Position numbers and translations under genes: made by a program. A stretch of 47,544 nt of DNA, from NCBI GenBank assembly GCA_015521465.1, contig WAOD01000056.1, positions 1-47,544 on the forward strand, given 5' to 3'. Positions 26,254 to 33,835 of this stretch are shown here, piece by piece. Within the stretch, counting starts at the first letter, position 1. Each line of letters begins with the position of its first letter. This DNA is from DHVE2 group archaeon (GTDB taxonomy: Archaea; Thermoplasmatota; Thermoplasmata; Thermoplasmatales; Aciduliprofundaceae). A model generated the notes under the pieces. That model worked only from the letters and a program-made list of their open reading frames with translations, ran no database searches and was not told where the DNA came from.

Positions 26254-27137
26254 TAGTGGTGCCCGTACCTGGCCCACCACGCATCCACATCTTCCTGCAA
26301 TTTTTTCACATATTCAGGATTCTTTAACAGGTGTCTGAACCTGCCCTGTGGCTTGAGGTACTCTTCTACTGGCTTGAATTTCTTCGGCTTGTACGTTATG
26401 CGCATGTTTTCAATATCTCCATTTTCAATTTCGTAGAGCGGGAATATGCCTGTATCTGTTGCAAGTCGCATGATTTCCACGGTCTTGCTCGGGTCGTGTC
26501 TCCATCCTGTTGTGCATGAGGAGATCACGTGCAGGAACTTTGCGCCCGGAGTGCTAAGCGCTTTTTGCACTTTCTTCTTGAAATCCTGGAACATTGCGGG
26601 GTTTGCAGTTGCCACGTACGGGGCGTTGTGTGCGGCAATAATCATGGCTATTGGTTTTTTGGGCCTTAACTTCCCAACCGGATTTGCAGAACCTACCTTG
26701 CTGGTGGTGGTCCATGCTCCCCACGGAGTTGAGCCGCTTCTCTGTATTCCGGTATTCATGTACGCCTCGTTATCGTATAGCACGTAAAGAACGTTATGTC
26801 CGCGCTCAACCATACCGCTTAGTGCCTGGAATCCTATATCCACGGTTCCTCCATCTCCTCCAAAGGCGATTATGTTTAGCTTTTCACCTTTGGCCCTGGT
26901 GGCTGCCTCCACACCGCTTGCTGCCGCAGCTGCATTCTCAAAAGCAATATGGATCCATGGCACGCGCCATGATGTGCGTGGATACGCGGTAGTTGCCACT
27001 TCCAGGCATCCAGTTGCGTTTGCAACTATGGTATTTGGGCCTGCCCACTTCAAAATCCATTTAACTATTATCGGTGCAGCGCATCCGGCGCACATGCCGT
27101 GTCCGGGTGCAAAGAATTCTTCATTTTCATAATTCAT
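26244..27137 (-). CDS. porB: Pyruvate:ferredoxin oxidoreductase beta subunit
   Basis: The beta subunit holds thiamine diphosphate and contributes to the proximal 4Fe-4S cluster. Motifs are GHGMCAGCAAP near the N-terminus (cluster cysteines), NATGCLEVATTAYP, and the ThDP/Mg-binding GGDGGTVDIGFQ. At 297 aa its size fits four-subunit archaeal POR. It is the last gene of the minus-strand porGDAB transcript and overlaps porA by 4 nt. The complex oxidatively decarboxylates pyruvate to acetyl-CoA with reduction of ferredoxin; a branched-chain (VOR) specificity is less likely but cannot be excluded by sequence reading alone. Confidence 0.93.
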   Translation of the reverse strand: MNYENEEFFAPGHGMCAGCAAPIIVKWILKWAGPNTIVANATGCLEVATTAYPRTSWRVPWIHIAFENAAAAASGVEAATRAKGEKLNIIAFGGDGGTVDIGFQALSGMVERGHNVLYVLYDNEAYMNTGIQRSGSTPWGAWTTTSKVGSANPVGKLRPKKPIAMIIAAHNAPYVATANPAMFQDFKKKVQKALSTPGAKFLHVISSCTTGWRHDPSKTVEIMRLATDTGIFPLYEIENGDIENMRITYKPKKFKPVEEYLKPQGRFRHLLKNPEYVKKLQEDVDAWWARYGHHYHP

Positions 27138-28330
27138 TGTAATCCCTCCGACTTGTAAACAGCTTCTTTATTTACATCTATCCAGTTCACATCATCAACA
27201 TCCTGAGTTAGGGCTTTTTCTGCCACTTTGTACACTGATTCCAGTGTGTTGAAAGTGATATCTCTTCCACCAAGGCCCACTATGAAATCCACGAACTTTG
27301 GTTTTTTGCTCTTATTTGCAAAGGTTGCCGCAAGCTCCCCATACACAGCTCCTGCAAATCCCATGGATATGTTCCTTTCCACTACTGCAACGACCTTTGC
27401 ATTCTGCAAAGCCTCAATTAATTCTTCCTTGGGGAACGGGCGGAACACAGTAATCTTAACCATGCCAACTTTCTTGCCCTGCGCCCTCAGTTTCTTTATG
27501 TACTCGCGCATTGTTCCGCTCATAGAGCCCATAGTTACGAATATAATATCTGCATCTTCGGTGTGTTCGGGCATAACCTTTCTGTATTTTCTTCCAAACT
27601 TCTTTTCAAATTCTTCAAATACCTCATCAATTACCTTCTTGGCCTGCTCCATGGCAACCCACTGGGCAAACCTGAATTCTGTGTAGTGCTCTGGAAATCC
27701 GAATGAGCCGAGAGTCGCAGGTTTGTTCGGGTCAAGGGTAACGTAGTTGGGCTTGAACTCACCTAAGAAATCATCAACTTCGCTCTGCTCTGGCATGTCC
27801 ACAGGCTCTACGGTGTGGGTTAGAACGAAAGCGTCCAGACCAACCATTGCTGGAAGGAGAACTCTCTTGTCCTCGGCAATTTTGAATGCCATTATTCCAA
27901 GGTCAAGGCCCTCCTGATTGTTCTCACCGTAAAACTGCATCCAACCGGTATCGCGCTGAGACATGCTATCCTGGTGGTCGCACCATATATTTATCGGTGC
28001 GCTCAGTGCCCTGTTACCGATTCCCATCACTATGGGCAATCTCATGCCGGATGCGATGAACAGTACCTCGTGCATGAGGGCAAGGCCCTGAGATGCCGTG
28101 GCAGTGCCAACGCGAACGCCTCTTGCGCTTGCACCTATAGCTGCGCTTATTGCGCTGTGTTCGCTCTCCACTGGCACGAACTCGGCTTTCATCTCGCCGT
28201 TAGCTATGAATTCGCTTATCTTCTCCGGTACTAAGGTGGACGGAGTGATGGGGTACGCTGGTACAACCTGTACCCTTGCCAGCTTAAACGCATACGCAAT
28301 TGATTCATTACCTCTTATCATCGCCTTCAT
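27134..28330 (-). CDS. porA: Pyruvate:ferredoxin oxidoreductase alpha subunit
   Basis: This 398-aa subunit carries the pyrimidine-binding (PYR) ThDP domain and the transketolase C-like domain. Recognisable segments are ARVQVVPAYPITPSTLVPE, FVPVESEHSAISAAIGASARG (split around the catalytic-region glutamate), ATASQGLALMHEVLF, and the C-terminal VAVVERNISMGFAG. It lies between porD and porB and starts directly after the porD stop, with GAGGAGAGAT as ribosome site. The order gamma-delta-alpha-beta is the usual one in archaea. Confidence 0.94.
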   Translation of the reverse strand: MKAMIRGNESIAYAFKLARVQVVPAYPITPSTLVPEKISEFIANGEMKAEFVPVESEHSAISAAIGASARGVRVGTATASQGLALMHEVLFIASGMRLPIVMGIGNRALSAPINIWCDHQDSMSQRDTGWMQFYGENNQEGLDLGIMAFKIAEDKRVLLPAMVGLDAFVLTHTVEPVDMPEQSEVDDFLGEFKPNYVTLDPNKPATLGSFGFPEHYTEFRFAQWVAMEQAKKVIDEVFEEFEKKFGRKYRKVMPEHTEDADIIFVTMGSMSGTMREYIKKLRAQGKKVGMVKITVFRPFPKEELIEALQNAKVVAVVERNISMGFAGAVYGELAATFANKSKKPKFVDFIVGLGGRDITFNTLESVYKVAEKALTQDVDDVNWIDVNKEAVYKSEGLQ

Positions 28331-28648
28331 TTATCTCTCCTCCATAACAAAATCTATTGCTTTAACAGGACATTCATTCGCGCATATCCCACAGCCCTTG
28401 CAGTAGTCATAATCTATTTGCACAACGGGCAGCTTTTTAAGGGCATCTTTGGCAGCCGGCGTCTCTTTTTTCGTTTTTTCATCTTCTAACTTCAGTATGG
28501 CCGGCTCAGGACAGTACTGCCAGCAAATCATGCAGCGAATGCACTTTTCGTAGTTAATTACGGGCTTGAATACTCTCCAGGAGCCAGTCTTATTTTCAAC
28601 TGCATTTCCTGGCTCAGTTATAACTGCACCTCTTGTTATTAATTCCAT
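28331..28648 (-). CDS. porD: Pyruvate:ferredoxin oxidoreductase delta (ferredoxin-like) subunit
   Basis: This 105-aa protein has two 4Fe-4S motifs, CIRCMICWQYCPE and CKGCGICANECPVKAI, typical of the delta subunit that passes electrons from the catalytic cluster to soluble ferredoxin. The N-terminal part (about 35 residues) docks on the complex in known structures. GGTGG precedes the ATG by several nt. It is 3 bp from porG on the 5' side and adjacent to porA on the 3' side. Confidence 0.94.
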   Translation of the reverse strand: MELITRGAVITEPGNAVENKTGSWRVFKPVINYEKCIRCMICWQYCPEPAILKLEDEKTKKETPAAKDALKKLPVVQIDYDYCKGCGICANECPVKAIDFVMEER

Positions 28649-28651
28649 TAT

Positions 28652-29203
28652 TTACCACCCCAGAACAGTTTTTTCATAAGCAGCCTCGGCCGCTTTTGCA
28701 TTTTCTTCTTTCTTTGCAGGAGCGTTCTCTCTTATCGCTTCTAACACGTGCTCGATTTTCACGTTGCCAACGGCTTTTGAGTAAGCACCAAGGATTGCGG
28801 TGTTCACGATGGGTGCTGCCTGGGAACCAAGCCTGTGTTCAATGGCGATCTCCGTTGCGTTAACTGTGGCAACTTTGTATCCTGAGAATCCTAATTCTTC
28901 AGGTTTCTTTGCCGTGTTTATTATGATTATACCGCCTTCCTTGAGCCCCTGCGTCACGTCAATGACGCTCATGAGTGTTGGGTCGAGAACAACCACGGCG
29001 TCGGGCTCGTAAACGTTCATTCTCAAATCGATACGCTTATCGTCAATCCTTGTAAATGCCTGTACAGGTGCACCTCTTCTTTCCACGCCAAAATACGGGA
29101 AAGACTGTGAATAAAATCCCTGTTTCACTGCAGCAATAGCCAGGATGTTCGCAGCCGTAACGGCTCCCTGGCCACCTCTTCCATGGAACCTTACCTCGTA
29201 CAT
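28652..29203 (-). CDS. porG: Pyruvate:ferredoxin oxidoreductase gamma subunit
   Basis: The gamma subunit of POR begins with the family hallmark [17 protein letters not shown] and continues with [21 protein letters not shown] longer reading from ATG 29215 would add four residues, but I choose ATG 29203: TTTAAA (29227-29232) is centred about 26 nt upstream of 29203, and there is no Shine-Dalgarno, so the message is probably leaderless. It is the first gene of porGDAB, expressed away from the structured RNA locus at 29292. Confidence 0.93.
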   Translation of the reverse strand: MYEVRFHGRGGQGAVTAANILAIAAVKQGFYSQSFPYFGVERRGAPVQAFTRIDDKRIDLRMNVYEPDAVVVLDPTLMSVIDVTQGLKEGGIIIINTAKKPEELGFSGYKVATVNATEIAIEHRLGSQAAPIVNTAILGAYSKAVGNVKIEHVLEAIRENAPAKKEENAKAAEAAYEKTVLGW

Positions 29204-29226
29204 GGATGAGGGCATGGGGACATGAG

Positions 29227-29232
29227 TTTAAA
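29227..29232 (-). promoter_or_regulatory. TATA box of porGDAB
   Basis: Palindromic TTTAAA whose centre lies about 26 nt upstream of the porG ATG at 29203, the spacing expected for a leaderless archaeal transcript. Confidence 0.65.
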
Positions 29233-29264
29233 TGTTTCTCTGAAAATTTCAACATGTGGAAAAC

Positions 29265-29271
29265 TATATAT
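29265..29271 (+). promoter_or_regulatory. TATA box for the structured RNA
   Basis: TATATAT centred at 29268 is 24 nt upstream of G29292, the first base of the GC-rich structured RNA, so promoter and RNA boundary agree. Confidence 0.6.
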
Positions 29272-29291
29272 CTGTCGTGCAATTGTGTTAT

Positions 29292-29420
29292 GGCATCAGG
29301 GCCCCCGGCGGAGAGCGATGGGTCATCGAGCTGTGATGCACGGGCCAGAGGATGCCGCATAAACCCCCGGCAGGGTCAGGCATCTTGATGGATGATAGGT
29401 GCTGTTAGTGCCGGGGGATA
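29292..29420 (+). ncRNA. Candidate two-hairpin H/ACA guide RNA, predicted target 23S rRNA helix 69
   Basis: This non-coding stretch has 62% G+C by hand count over 29291-29420. Hairpin I closes with GGCATC (29292-29297) and GATGCC (29351-29356), with an inner GGCCC/GGGCC stem. Hairpin II has a perfect 9-bp lower stem, CCCCCGGCA (29364-29372) with TGCCGGGGG (29409-29417), followed at once by an ANA box (ATA). Above it is a pocket with arms GGGTCA (29373-29378) and GTTAG (29404-29408). An upper stem GGCATC/GGTGCT leads to a loop TGATGGATGAT that forms a K-loop (U-U, then tandem G-A and A-G pairs), the L7Ae site. The 3' pocket arm lies 14 nt from ATA, as in H/ACA guides. The pocket would bind UAAC-UA-UGACCC, presenting U1915 (E. 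coli numbering) of helix 69 for pseudouridylation. No tRNA or known riboswitch pattern fits. Confidence 0.62.
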
Positions 29421-29421
29421 T

Positions 29422-30828
29422 TCACTTCTTGAATATGTCAACGAACATTAAAAGCACAGGGTATATTTCAAGACGGCCGAACCACATCTCTAAAATCAAA
29501 ACTATTTTTTCCACCCATGGCATGGTGTGCGATGTTATCCCCACGCTTAAACCAACGTTTCCCTCGGCGCTTGCCACTTCAAACAGAGAGTTTGCCAGGG
29601 AGTTACCATATAGCATAAATACCATTGCTCCTGCAAGGAGGAAAAGAAGGTAAGTTGTGGTGTATATGGAAACATCTCTGACCTCTGCTGGCTCAAAAAC
29701 TTTCTTTCCGATTTTGAATGGTATGACCGCGCTCTTGGGTGCCAGCCTTACTTTCACGTACCAAGCGATTCCGTAAAACAGCACCACGACGCGAATGAGT
29801 TTTAAAGCCGATGCTGTGGAGCCGTACGCACCTCCGAAAATCATGGCGAGCGTGAGTATGGTTTTTTCGTAATCGCTCATTTTGCCCAAATCGCTGATGC
29901 TGAATCCAGTGCCGGTTAAAGCGGATACTATGTGAAAATTGGCGTTTAGCGTGGCACCCCAGAAACTCATGCCCCGTGCCATCAGGTGAGGAAACATCAT
30001 AAGATAAAATAGGAGAACGATGACAAGCATGGCCTTTACCTCAATGGTGAAAAATTCTCTAAATCTCCCTTTGAAGAGGTTTATGTGTGATACGAAGGAT
30101 ATGCCACCAAAGGCCATGGCGAAAATCATCGCTACCGCAACTCCCGGAGGATACGCTGCTATGCTGTTGTTGGTAACCGCAAAACCTCCCGTGGCCAAGG
30201 CTGTCATCGCTATGTTTATGGAATCGAAGAAAGGAGCGCCCAGGATGAAGAATATAAAAGCGAAGAGAAACGTGTAAAACACGTATATGAGCCAAATCTT
30301 GCGCACGGTCCCGATTATAGTCGGTTCCGTCTTGTCGCTTCTGCCCTCCGCGAAGTAAAGGGTCTGGACAACCTTGCTTGTGCGGTACATGACCGAGAGA
30401 AACAGGGCGATTACGCCCACGCCGCCAATCCACTCTGTAAGGGAGCGCCATAAAAGTATGCTGCGCGGTAAAGATTCCACATTGGAGAACATGCTCAGAC
30501 CCGTGGCCGTGAATCCGGACATGCTCTCGAACCATGCATCTAAGGGGTCGAGGTAACCTGAGAGGAAGAATGGCAGGGCGCCCACGAAGGACATTAGAAG
30601 CCATCCCAGACCTGCAACCTGAAAAGATTCCCTTAGTGTGAGCTTTTCCGGTGGGGGATTATTCATAAAGAGTGTCCAGAGGAATATTACCCAGATGGCA
30701 GGAAACAGAAACGATAGGGATAGCATGGTGCTGTGGTCTACCAATAACGCGTAAACGGCGTCAAAAATCATGAATGGCGTGATGTACGTTATCAGTTTCA
30801 GAACCAGATACCATACCTTGCTAATCAT
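29422..30828 (-). CDS. trkH: Trk/Ktr-type potassium uptake membrane protein
   Basis: This 468-aa polytopic protein is the K+ translocating subunit of a Trk/Ktr system, with repeated M1-P-M2 units and filter-like glycine segments such as SMSGFTATGLSMF, ALATGGFAVTNN, SALTGTGFS and EGNVGLSVGIT. The frame extends upstream to 30870, but ATG 30828 is favoured: it comes one base after the trkA stop and 7 nt after GGTGGA, giving the N-terminus MISKVWYLVLK. Gating would be by TrkA encoded immediately upstream in the same operon. The gene ends next to the structured RNA on the opposite strand. Confidence 0.93.
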   Translation of the reverse strand: MISKVWYLVLKLITYITPFMIFDAVYALLVDHSTMLSLSFLFPAIWVIFLWTLFMNNPPPEKLTLRESFQVAGLGWLLMSFVGALPFFLSGYLDPLDAWFESMSGFTATGLSMFSNVESLPRSILLWRSLTEWIGGVGVIALFLSVMYRTSKVVQTLYFAEGRSDKTEPTIIGTVRKIWLIYVFYTFLFAFIFFILGAPFFDSINIAMTALATGGFAVTNNSIAAYPPGVAVAMIFAMAFGGISFVSHINLFKGRFREFFTIEVKAMLVIVLLFYLMMFPHLMARGMSFWGATLNANFHIVSALTGTGFSISDLGKMSDYEKTILTLAMIFGGAYGSTASALKLIRVVVLFYGIAWYVKVRLAPKSAVIPFKIGKKVFEPAEVRDVSIYTTTYLLFLLAGAMVFMLYGNSLANSLFEVASAEGNVGLSVGITSHTMPWVEKIVLILEMWFGRLEIYPVLLMFVDIFKK

Positions 30829-30829
30829 C

Positions 30830-31480
30830 TTACTTTCCACCGATGAGTTCTCTAACCTTGCTTTCCACACCCTTCTTGTTAATAACCACTATCTCGTCCC
30901 CTTCTCTAAGCTCTATTTCTTCAGTGGGAATCATTATGTTTCCATCTCGCAGGATGGCTGCAAGCACGCTGCCCCACGGCATGTGAAGATCTCGCACTTT
31001 TGCGGAATTGAGGGGGGAGTCTTTTGAAATCCTTGCGTAAATGAGTTCCACGTCCCTGCTGAATGTCAAAACCGCAGAGAACCCCTTTATGCCCGCGTAA
31101 ATTGCCTTGGCGGAAGCTTCGGTGGTACTGACCACGACGTCCACGCCTAACTTCTCGTAAAGTATTTTGTTGCTTGGATTGGTCGTTCTTGCTATTACCT
31201 TTTTTACGGAATAAGAGCTCTTTGCAAGCTGGCAGGCCACGAAGTTAATCTGGTCGTTTCCCGTGCATGCCACCAGCACGTCCGCTTTGTGTATTCCAGC
31301 ATCTTCAAGGAATTTTGCCTCGCCCCCGTCCCCGTTGATAACTAAAATATCGTAATTTTCAGCCATGTGCTTTGCCCTTCCCATGTCTTTCTCGATGAGC
31401 GCGATATCGTGGCCCTCTTCAATGAGCATGCTCACCAGGTACTCCCCGATCCTGCCACCGCCTATCACGATAATATACAT
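30830..31480 (-). CDS. trkA: TrkA potassium-uptake regulatory subunit (RCK_N-RCK_C)
   Basis: This 216-aa cytoplasmic protein has a Rossmann NAD/ATP-binding domain with IIVIGGGRIGEYLVSML at the start and ALIEKD at the end of the second strand. From about residue 135 it has a TrkA-C domain (PWGSVLAAILRDGN, EEIELREGDEIVVI). It binds nucleotides and controls the TrkH pore. It is the first gene of the trkA-trkH pair. No clear TATA box was chosen in the AT-rich 5' flank. Confidence 0.94.
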   Translation of the reverse strand: MYIIVIGGGRIGEYLVSMLIEEGHDIALIEKDMGRAKHMAENYDILVINGDGGEAKFLEDAGIHKADVLVACTGNDQINFVACQLAKSSYSVKKVIARTTNPSNKILYEKLGVDVVVSTTEASAKAIYAGIKGFSAVLTFSRDVELIYARISKDSPLNSAKVRDLHMPWGSVLAAILRDGNIMIPTEEIELREGDEIVVINKKGVESKVRELIGGK

Positions 31481-31703
31481 GATAGTGGATAATGAAACTG
31501 CGGATTTAAAGATTTTCTAAAAATCAGGCTTGGCACCGTATTTAAAAATTTGTATTTTCATTAAAATTTTTATTTTTAAAATACGACCAATGATAACATA
31601 TATCACGGCAAAATTTTCAAAATACGCCTTGATTTTAGCGAAATGTTTAAGTATTGGTGGTGGTATATATCACATGCCCAATCGGGCAGGAGGACTGAAC
31701 AAA

Positions 31704-32192
31704 ATGAAGAAGATATATAATAAGAAGGAAGAAGGCGTGAGCCCCGTAATCGCTACCATCCTGATGGTGGCAATTACGGTAGTGCTGGCAGCGACCGTGT
31801 ACATAATGGTCGCAGGAATGGGAACAGGCGGAACGAACAAGATGATTGCGAGTTTGACTTATGACCAGCAGCAGTCTAACCCAAGTAATGGACCCGTTTA
31901 TTTGAGGATTGCTATGAGCAATCCGACCAGTGCTGCCTTTTCCAAGGTTACTGTTGTGCTCACACCTGCAACTGGTGCTGGAGGTAAAACTACGTTGAAT
32001 ACAACAGGAGGAGGCACTATTACCGTAGGAGGTAACACATACACCGTAAGTGTGCAGGATCTGGATGGAAATGGGCAGCTATCCGATGGGGATATGCTCG
32101 TGATATCTGGTGGCTCTCTCAGTGGATATACTGTGTCCGTTAGTATCTCTGGATATTCTGGAAATGCACAGACAACTATACCAAGCCAGTAA
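31704..32192 (+). CDS. Archaeal type IV pilin-like protein 1 with EF-hand-like loop
   Basis: The 162-aa product has the archaeal pilin/flagellin N-terminus, KKEEG followed by VSPVIATILMVAITVVLA, where a class III prepilin peptidase would cut near the glycine so that the hydrophobic helix forms the pilus core. The reading frame extends upstream to 31530, but AGGAGG 10 nt before ATG 31704 and the family N-terminus decide for 31704. A 12-residue loop DLDGNGQLSDGD (32058-32093) matches the EF-hand/dockerin calcium-binding pattern. The rest is a Thr/Ser/Gly-rich beta domain. TTTAAGTA near 31645 and TATATA near 31664 are possible TATA boxes. First of four tandem paralogues. Confidence 0.88.
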   Translation: MKKIYNKKEEGVSPVIATILMVAITVVLAATVYIMVAGMGTGGTNKMIASLTYDQQQSNPSNGPVYLRIAMSNPTSAAFSKVTVVLTPATGAGGKTTLNTTGGGTITVGGNTYTVSVQDLDGNGQLSDGDMLVISGGSLSGYTVSVSISGYSGNAQTTIPSQ

Positions 32193-32207
32193 TCACAACT
32201 TCTACCA

Positions 32208-32220
32208 TTTTTTATTTTTT
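32208..32220 (+). terminator. Oligo-T terminator after pilin 1
   Basis: Two T6 runs follow the stop of pilin gene 1 by about 15 bp, typical of archaeal intrinsic termination; some read-through to pilin 2 is possible. Confidence 0.5.
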
Positions 32221-32233
32221 GGGGTGTTTTTAA

Positions 32234-32749
32234 ATGGTAAGTGAGGAGGGCGTTAGTCCCGTGATTGCCACAATTTTGATGGTTGCCATAACGGTGGTTT
32301 TAGCTGCCACGCTGTACGTTATGGTGAGCACCAACATGCTGGGGGGAACCGCGACCACGGCTAAAGTGACGGGAAGCCTTACCGAAATTCCGCGCTCTTC
32401 TTTTGCCCGTAGCGTGAATTTCACGGTGACCATGACAATCCCGGAAAAAGCCGCCTGCAGCAACGTCAGGATTGTGGTCGTGTTGAATAATACAGTTACC
32501 GCTTTGAAGTACGACGGAGAAAAAGGCATATGGACTAACGCGACCTCGGGTGGGAAGTGGCACTTTGAAGCCAGGCTGGACGACCTGGACGGAAACGGTG
32601 AGTTCAGTGATGGGGACAAGTTATGCGTGTGTATCGTTGATGATAACCCTGCCGATTCCACGATTCCTCCTGTGTTTCATACCGGTGACCAGGTTTTGTT
32701 CAGCATAGTTGGATACCACGGCACGGCCAGCGGTGTGATACAACTTTAA
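32234..32749 (+). CDS. Archaeal type IV pilin-like protein 2 with EF-hand-like loop
   Basis: This 171-aa protein has a short leader MVSEEG and then VSPVIATILMVAITVVLA, identical to pilin 1 in this segment, so both should be processed by the same peptidase and may assemble together. The loop DLDGNGEFSDGD (32582-32617) again fits a calcium-binding EF-hand loop and is followed by a CVC motif. The C-terminal half ends GDQVLFSIVGYHGTASGVIQL-like strands shared with paralogues 3 and 4. GGGGTG precedes the ATG. A T-rich tract follows the stop. Confidence 0.87.
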   Translation: MVSEEGVSPVIATILMVAITVVLAATLYVMVSTNMLGGTATTAKVTGSLTEIPRSSFARSVNFTVTMTIPEKAACSNVRIVVVLNNTVTALKYDGEKGIWTNATSGGKWHFEARLDDLDGNGEFSDGDKLCVCIVDDNPADSTIPPVFHTGDQVLFSIVGYHGTASGVIQL

Positions 32750-32753
32750 CCCC

Positions 32754-32764
32754 TTTTATTTTTT
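32754..32764 (+). terminator. Oligo-T tract after pilin 2
   Basis: T4-A-T6 directly after the pilin 2 stop codon, a likely transcript end. Confidence 0.45.
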
Positions 32765-32830
32765 GAGCGGATGAGCAGGGCGATGATTTTATATATTGTT
32801 TTTTCTATACATGCAAGTGGGGGTGTGAGT

Positions 32831-33304
32831 ATGAAAAGTTCCACGGTTATAGCTCTGGTAGTTTTCGCTGTGATTTTTGGGTTGTTGGTTGCGGCAATTG
32901 CATATTTGAGCATGGTTCCTGTTGGGGGATGTAACTGTCGGAAAATAAAAGGAAGTCTGGATGAAATATCTGTATCTGGGGATAACCGCACGGTGAAATT
33001 CGAGATTCACCTCAAATATCCTGAGAAAGTGACTAACTGGACTGACCTGGTAATAACACTCAACATATCCGGTCATTATTTTGGATATCAGTACCCCGGC
33101 CCTCAAAAAACATGGGTTAAGGGGAATTACACCGCTAAAATTTACGACATCAACGGCGATGGTGCTATCGATTCCGGAGATTATCTCGTAATCCATTCCA
33201 GTGGTGCCCCGTTCAAAACCGGCGATGGAGTAATGATTTACGTTACTGGGTCTGGGATTTGCAGCAATATATATGCGCCTGTATCTCTGGGGGAGATTAA
33301 ATGA
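32831..33304 (+). CDS. Divergent pilin-like protein 3 with CxC and EF-hand-like loop
   Basis: The frame opens at 32771, but GGTGT-GAGT-ATG supports the start at 32831, giving 157 aa (MKSSTVIALVVFAVIFG). It keeps the N-terminal hydrophobic helix but lacks the GVSPV processing motif. A CNC motif follows the helix (GGCNCRKIKGSL). The later domain parallels pilins 1 and 2, with loop DINGDGAIDSGD (33146-33181) and FKTGDGVMIYV. It is probably a minor or accessory pilin or a membrane-anchored partner. Its stop overlaps the start of gene 4 (ATGA), so the two are coupled. Confidence 0.78.
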   Translation: MKSSTVIALVVFAVIFGLLVAAIAYLSMVPVGGCNCRKIKGSLDEISVSGDNRTVKFEIHLKYPEKVTNWTDLVITLNISGHYFGYQYPGPQKTWVKGNYTAKIYDINGDGAIDSGDYLVIHSSGAPFKTGDGVMIYVTGSGICSNIYAPVSLGEIK

Positions 33305-33759
33305 GTAAATTCCCGAAAATTTTAGTTCCATTTGCTATTATAATAGCCATAGTGGTTCTGACTGTGACGGTGTACATCATGGTTGCAGGCGTTGGTGGTT
33401 GTCCGTGCAATTTCGTGAATGGAAGGTTGACGCAACACTTCATATCTGAAGGCGGAAAAACGGTGGAGTTCGAGATAACCCTCAACAACCCATATCAAGT
33501 TACCAATATGAGCTGGATAACCATACTGGTTAACTCCAGCGGAAATGTGGAAGCATTGAAATACAATTCCACGAAAAACATATGGGCATCTGAAAATTAC
33601 ACCGCAAAAATCATTGACAAGAATAACAACAGCGCTTTAGATTCCGGAGATTTCTTGGTTGTGCGAGCTCTCTTCAAAAAATTCAAGAGCGGTGATGTTA
33701 TTGGAATGCGCATTCTTGGATATGGGCGCGAGATATGGTCTCCAGTTCGCCTGCCGTAA
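33301..33759 (+). CDS. Divergent pilin-like protein 4 with CxC and degenerate EF-hand-like loop
   Basis: This 152-aa paralogue of gene 3 starts with MSKFPKILVPFAIIIAIVV, then TVYIMVAGVGG as in pilin 1, and CPC right after the helix. The loop DKNNNSALDSGD (33616-33651) keeps the first and last aspartates but has lost the central glycine, so metal binding may be weaker. The C-terminus repeats FKSGDVIGMRILGYG and ends SPVRLP, similar to SPVSL in gene 3. GGGGGAGAT upstream acts as ribosome site inside the end of gene 3. Function is inferred from paralogy only. Confidence 0.78.
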   Translation: MSKFPKILVPFAIIIAIVVLTVTVYIMVAGVGGCPCNFVNGRLTQHFISEGGKTVEFEITLNNPYQVTNMSWITILVNSSGNVEALKYNSTKNIWASENYTAKIIDKNNNSALDSGDFLVVRALFKKFKSGDVIGMRILGYGREIWSPVRLP

Positions 33760-33835
33760 ATTGCAACTTTCACATTAAAAATTTTTGTCAGTGAAACATT
33801 ATAATACTCCACGGCCATGCTGGTACGGTGATAAA

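Noticed and set aside
29206-29388. Small ORFs overlapping the structured RNA
   Set aside because: No start signals or family; the sequence is explained by stem pairing and high GC.
29292-29420. tRNA, fluoride riboswitch, SRP or RNase P RNA as identity of the structured RNA
   Set aside because: No T-arm, no fluoride motif order, no SRP domain IV or RNase P conserved regions; the size and K-loop/ANA pattern fit H/ACA better.
31530-31703. N-terminal extension of pilin 1
   Set aside because: Upstream residues do not look like a signal peptide; the AGGAGG site and KKEEGVSPV motif place the start at 31704.
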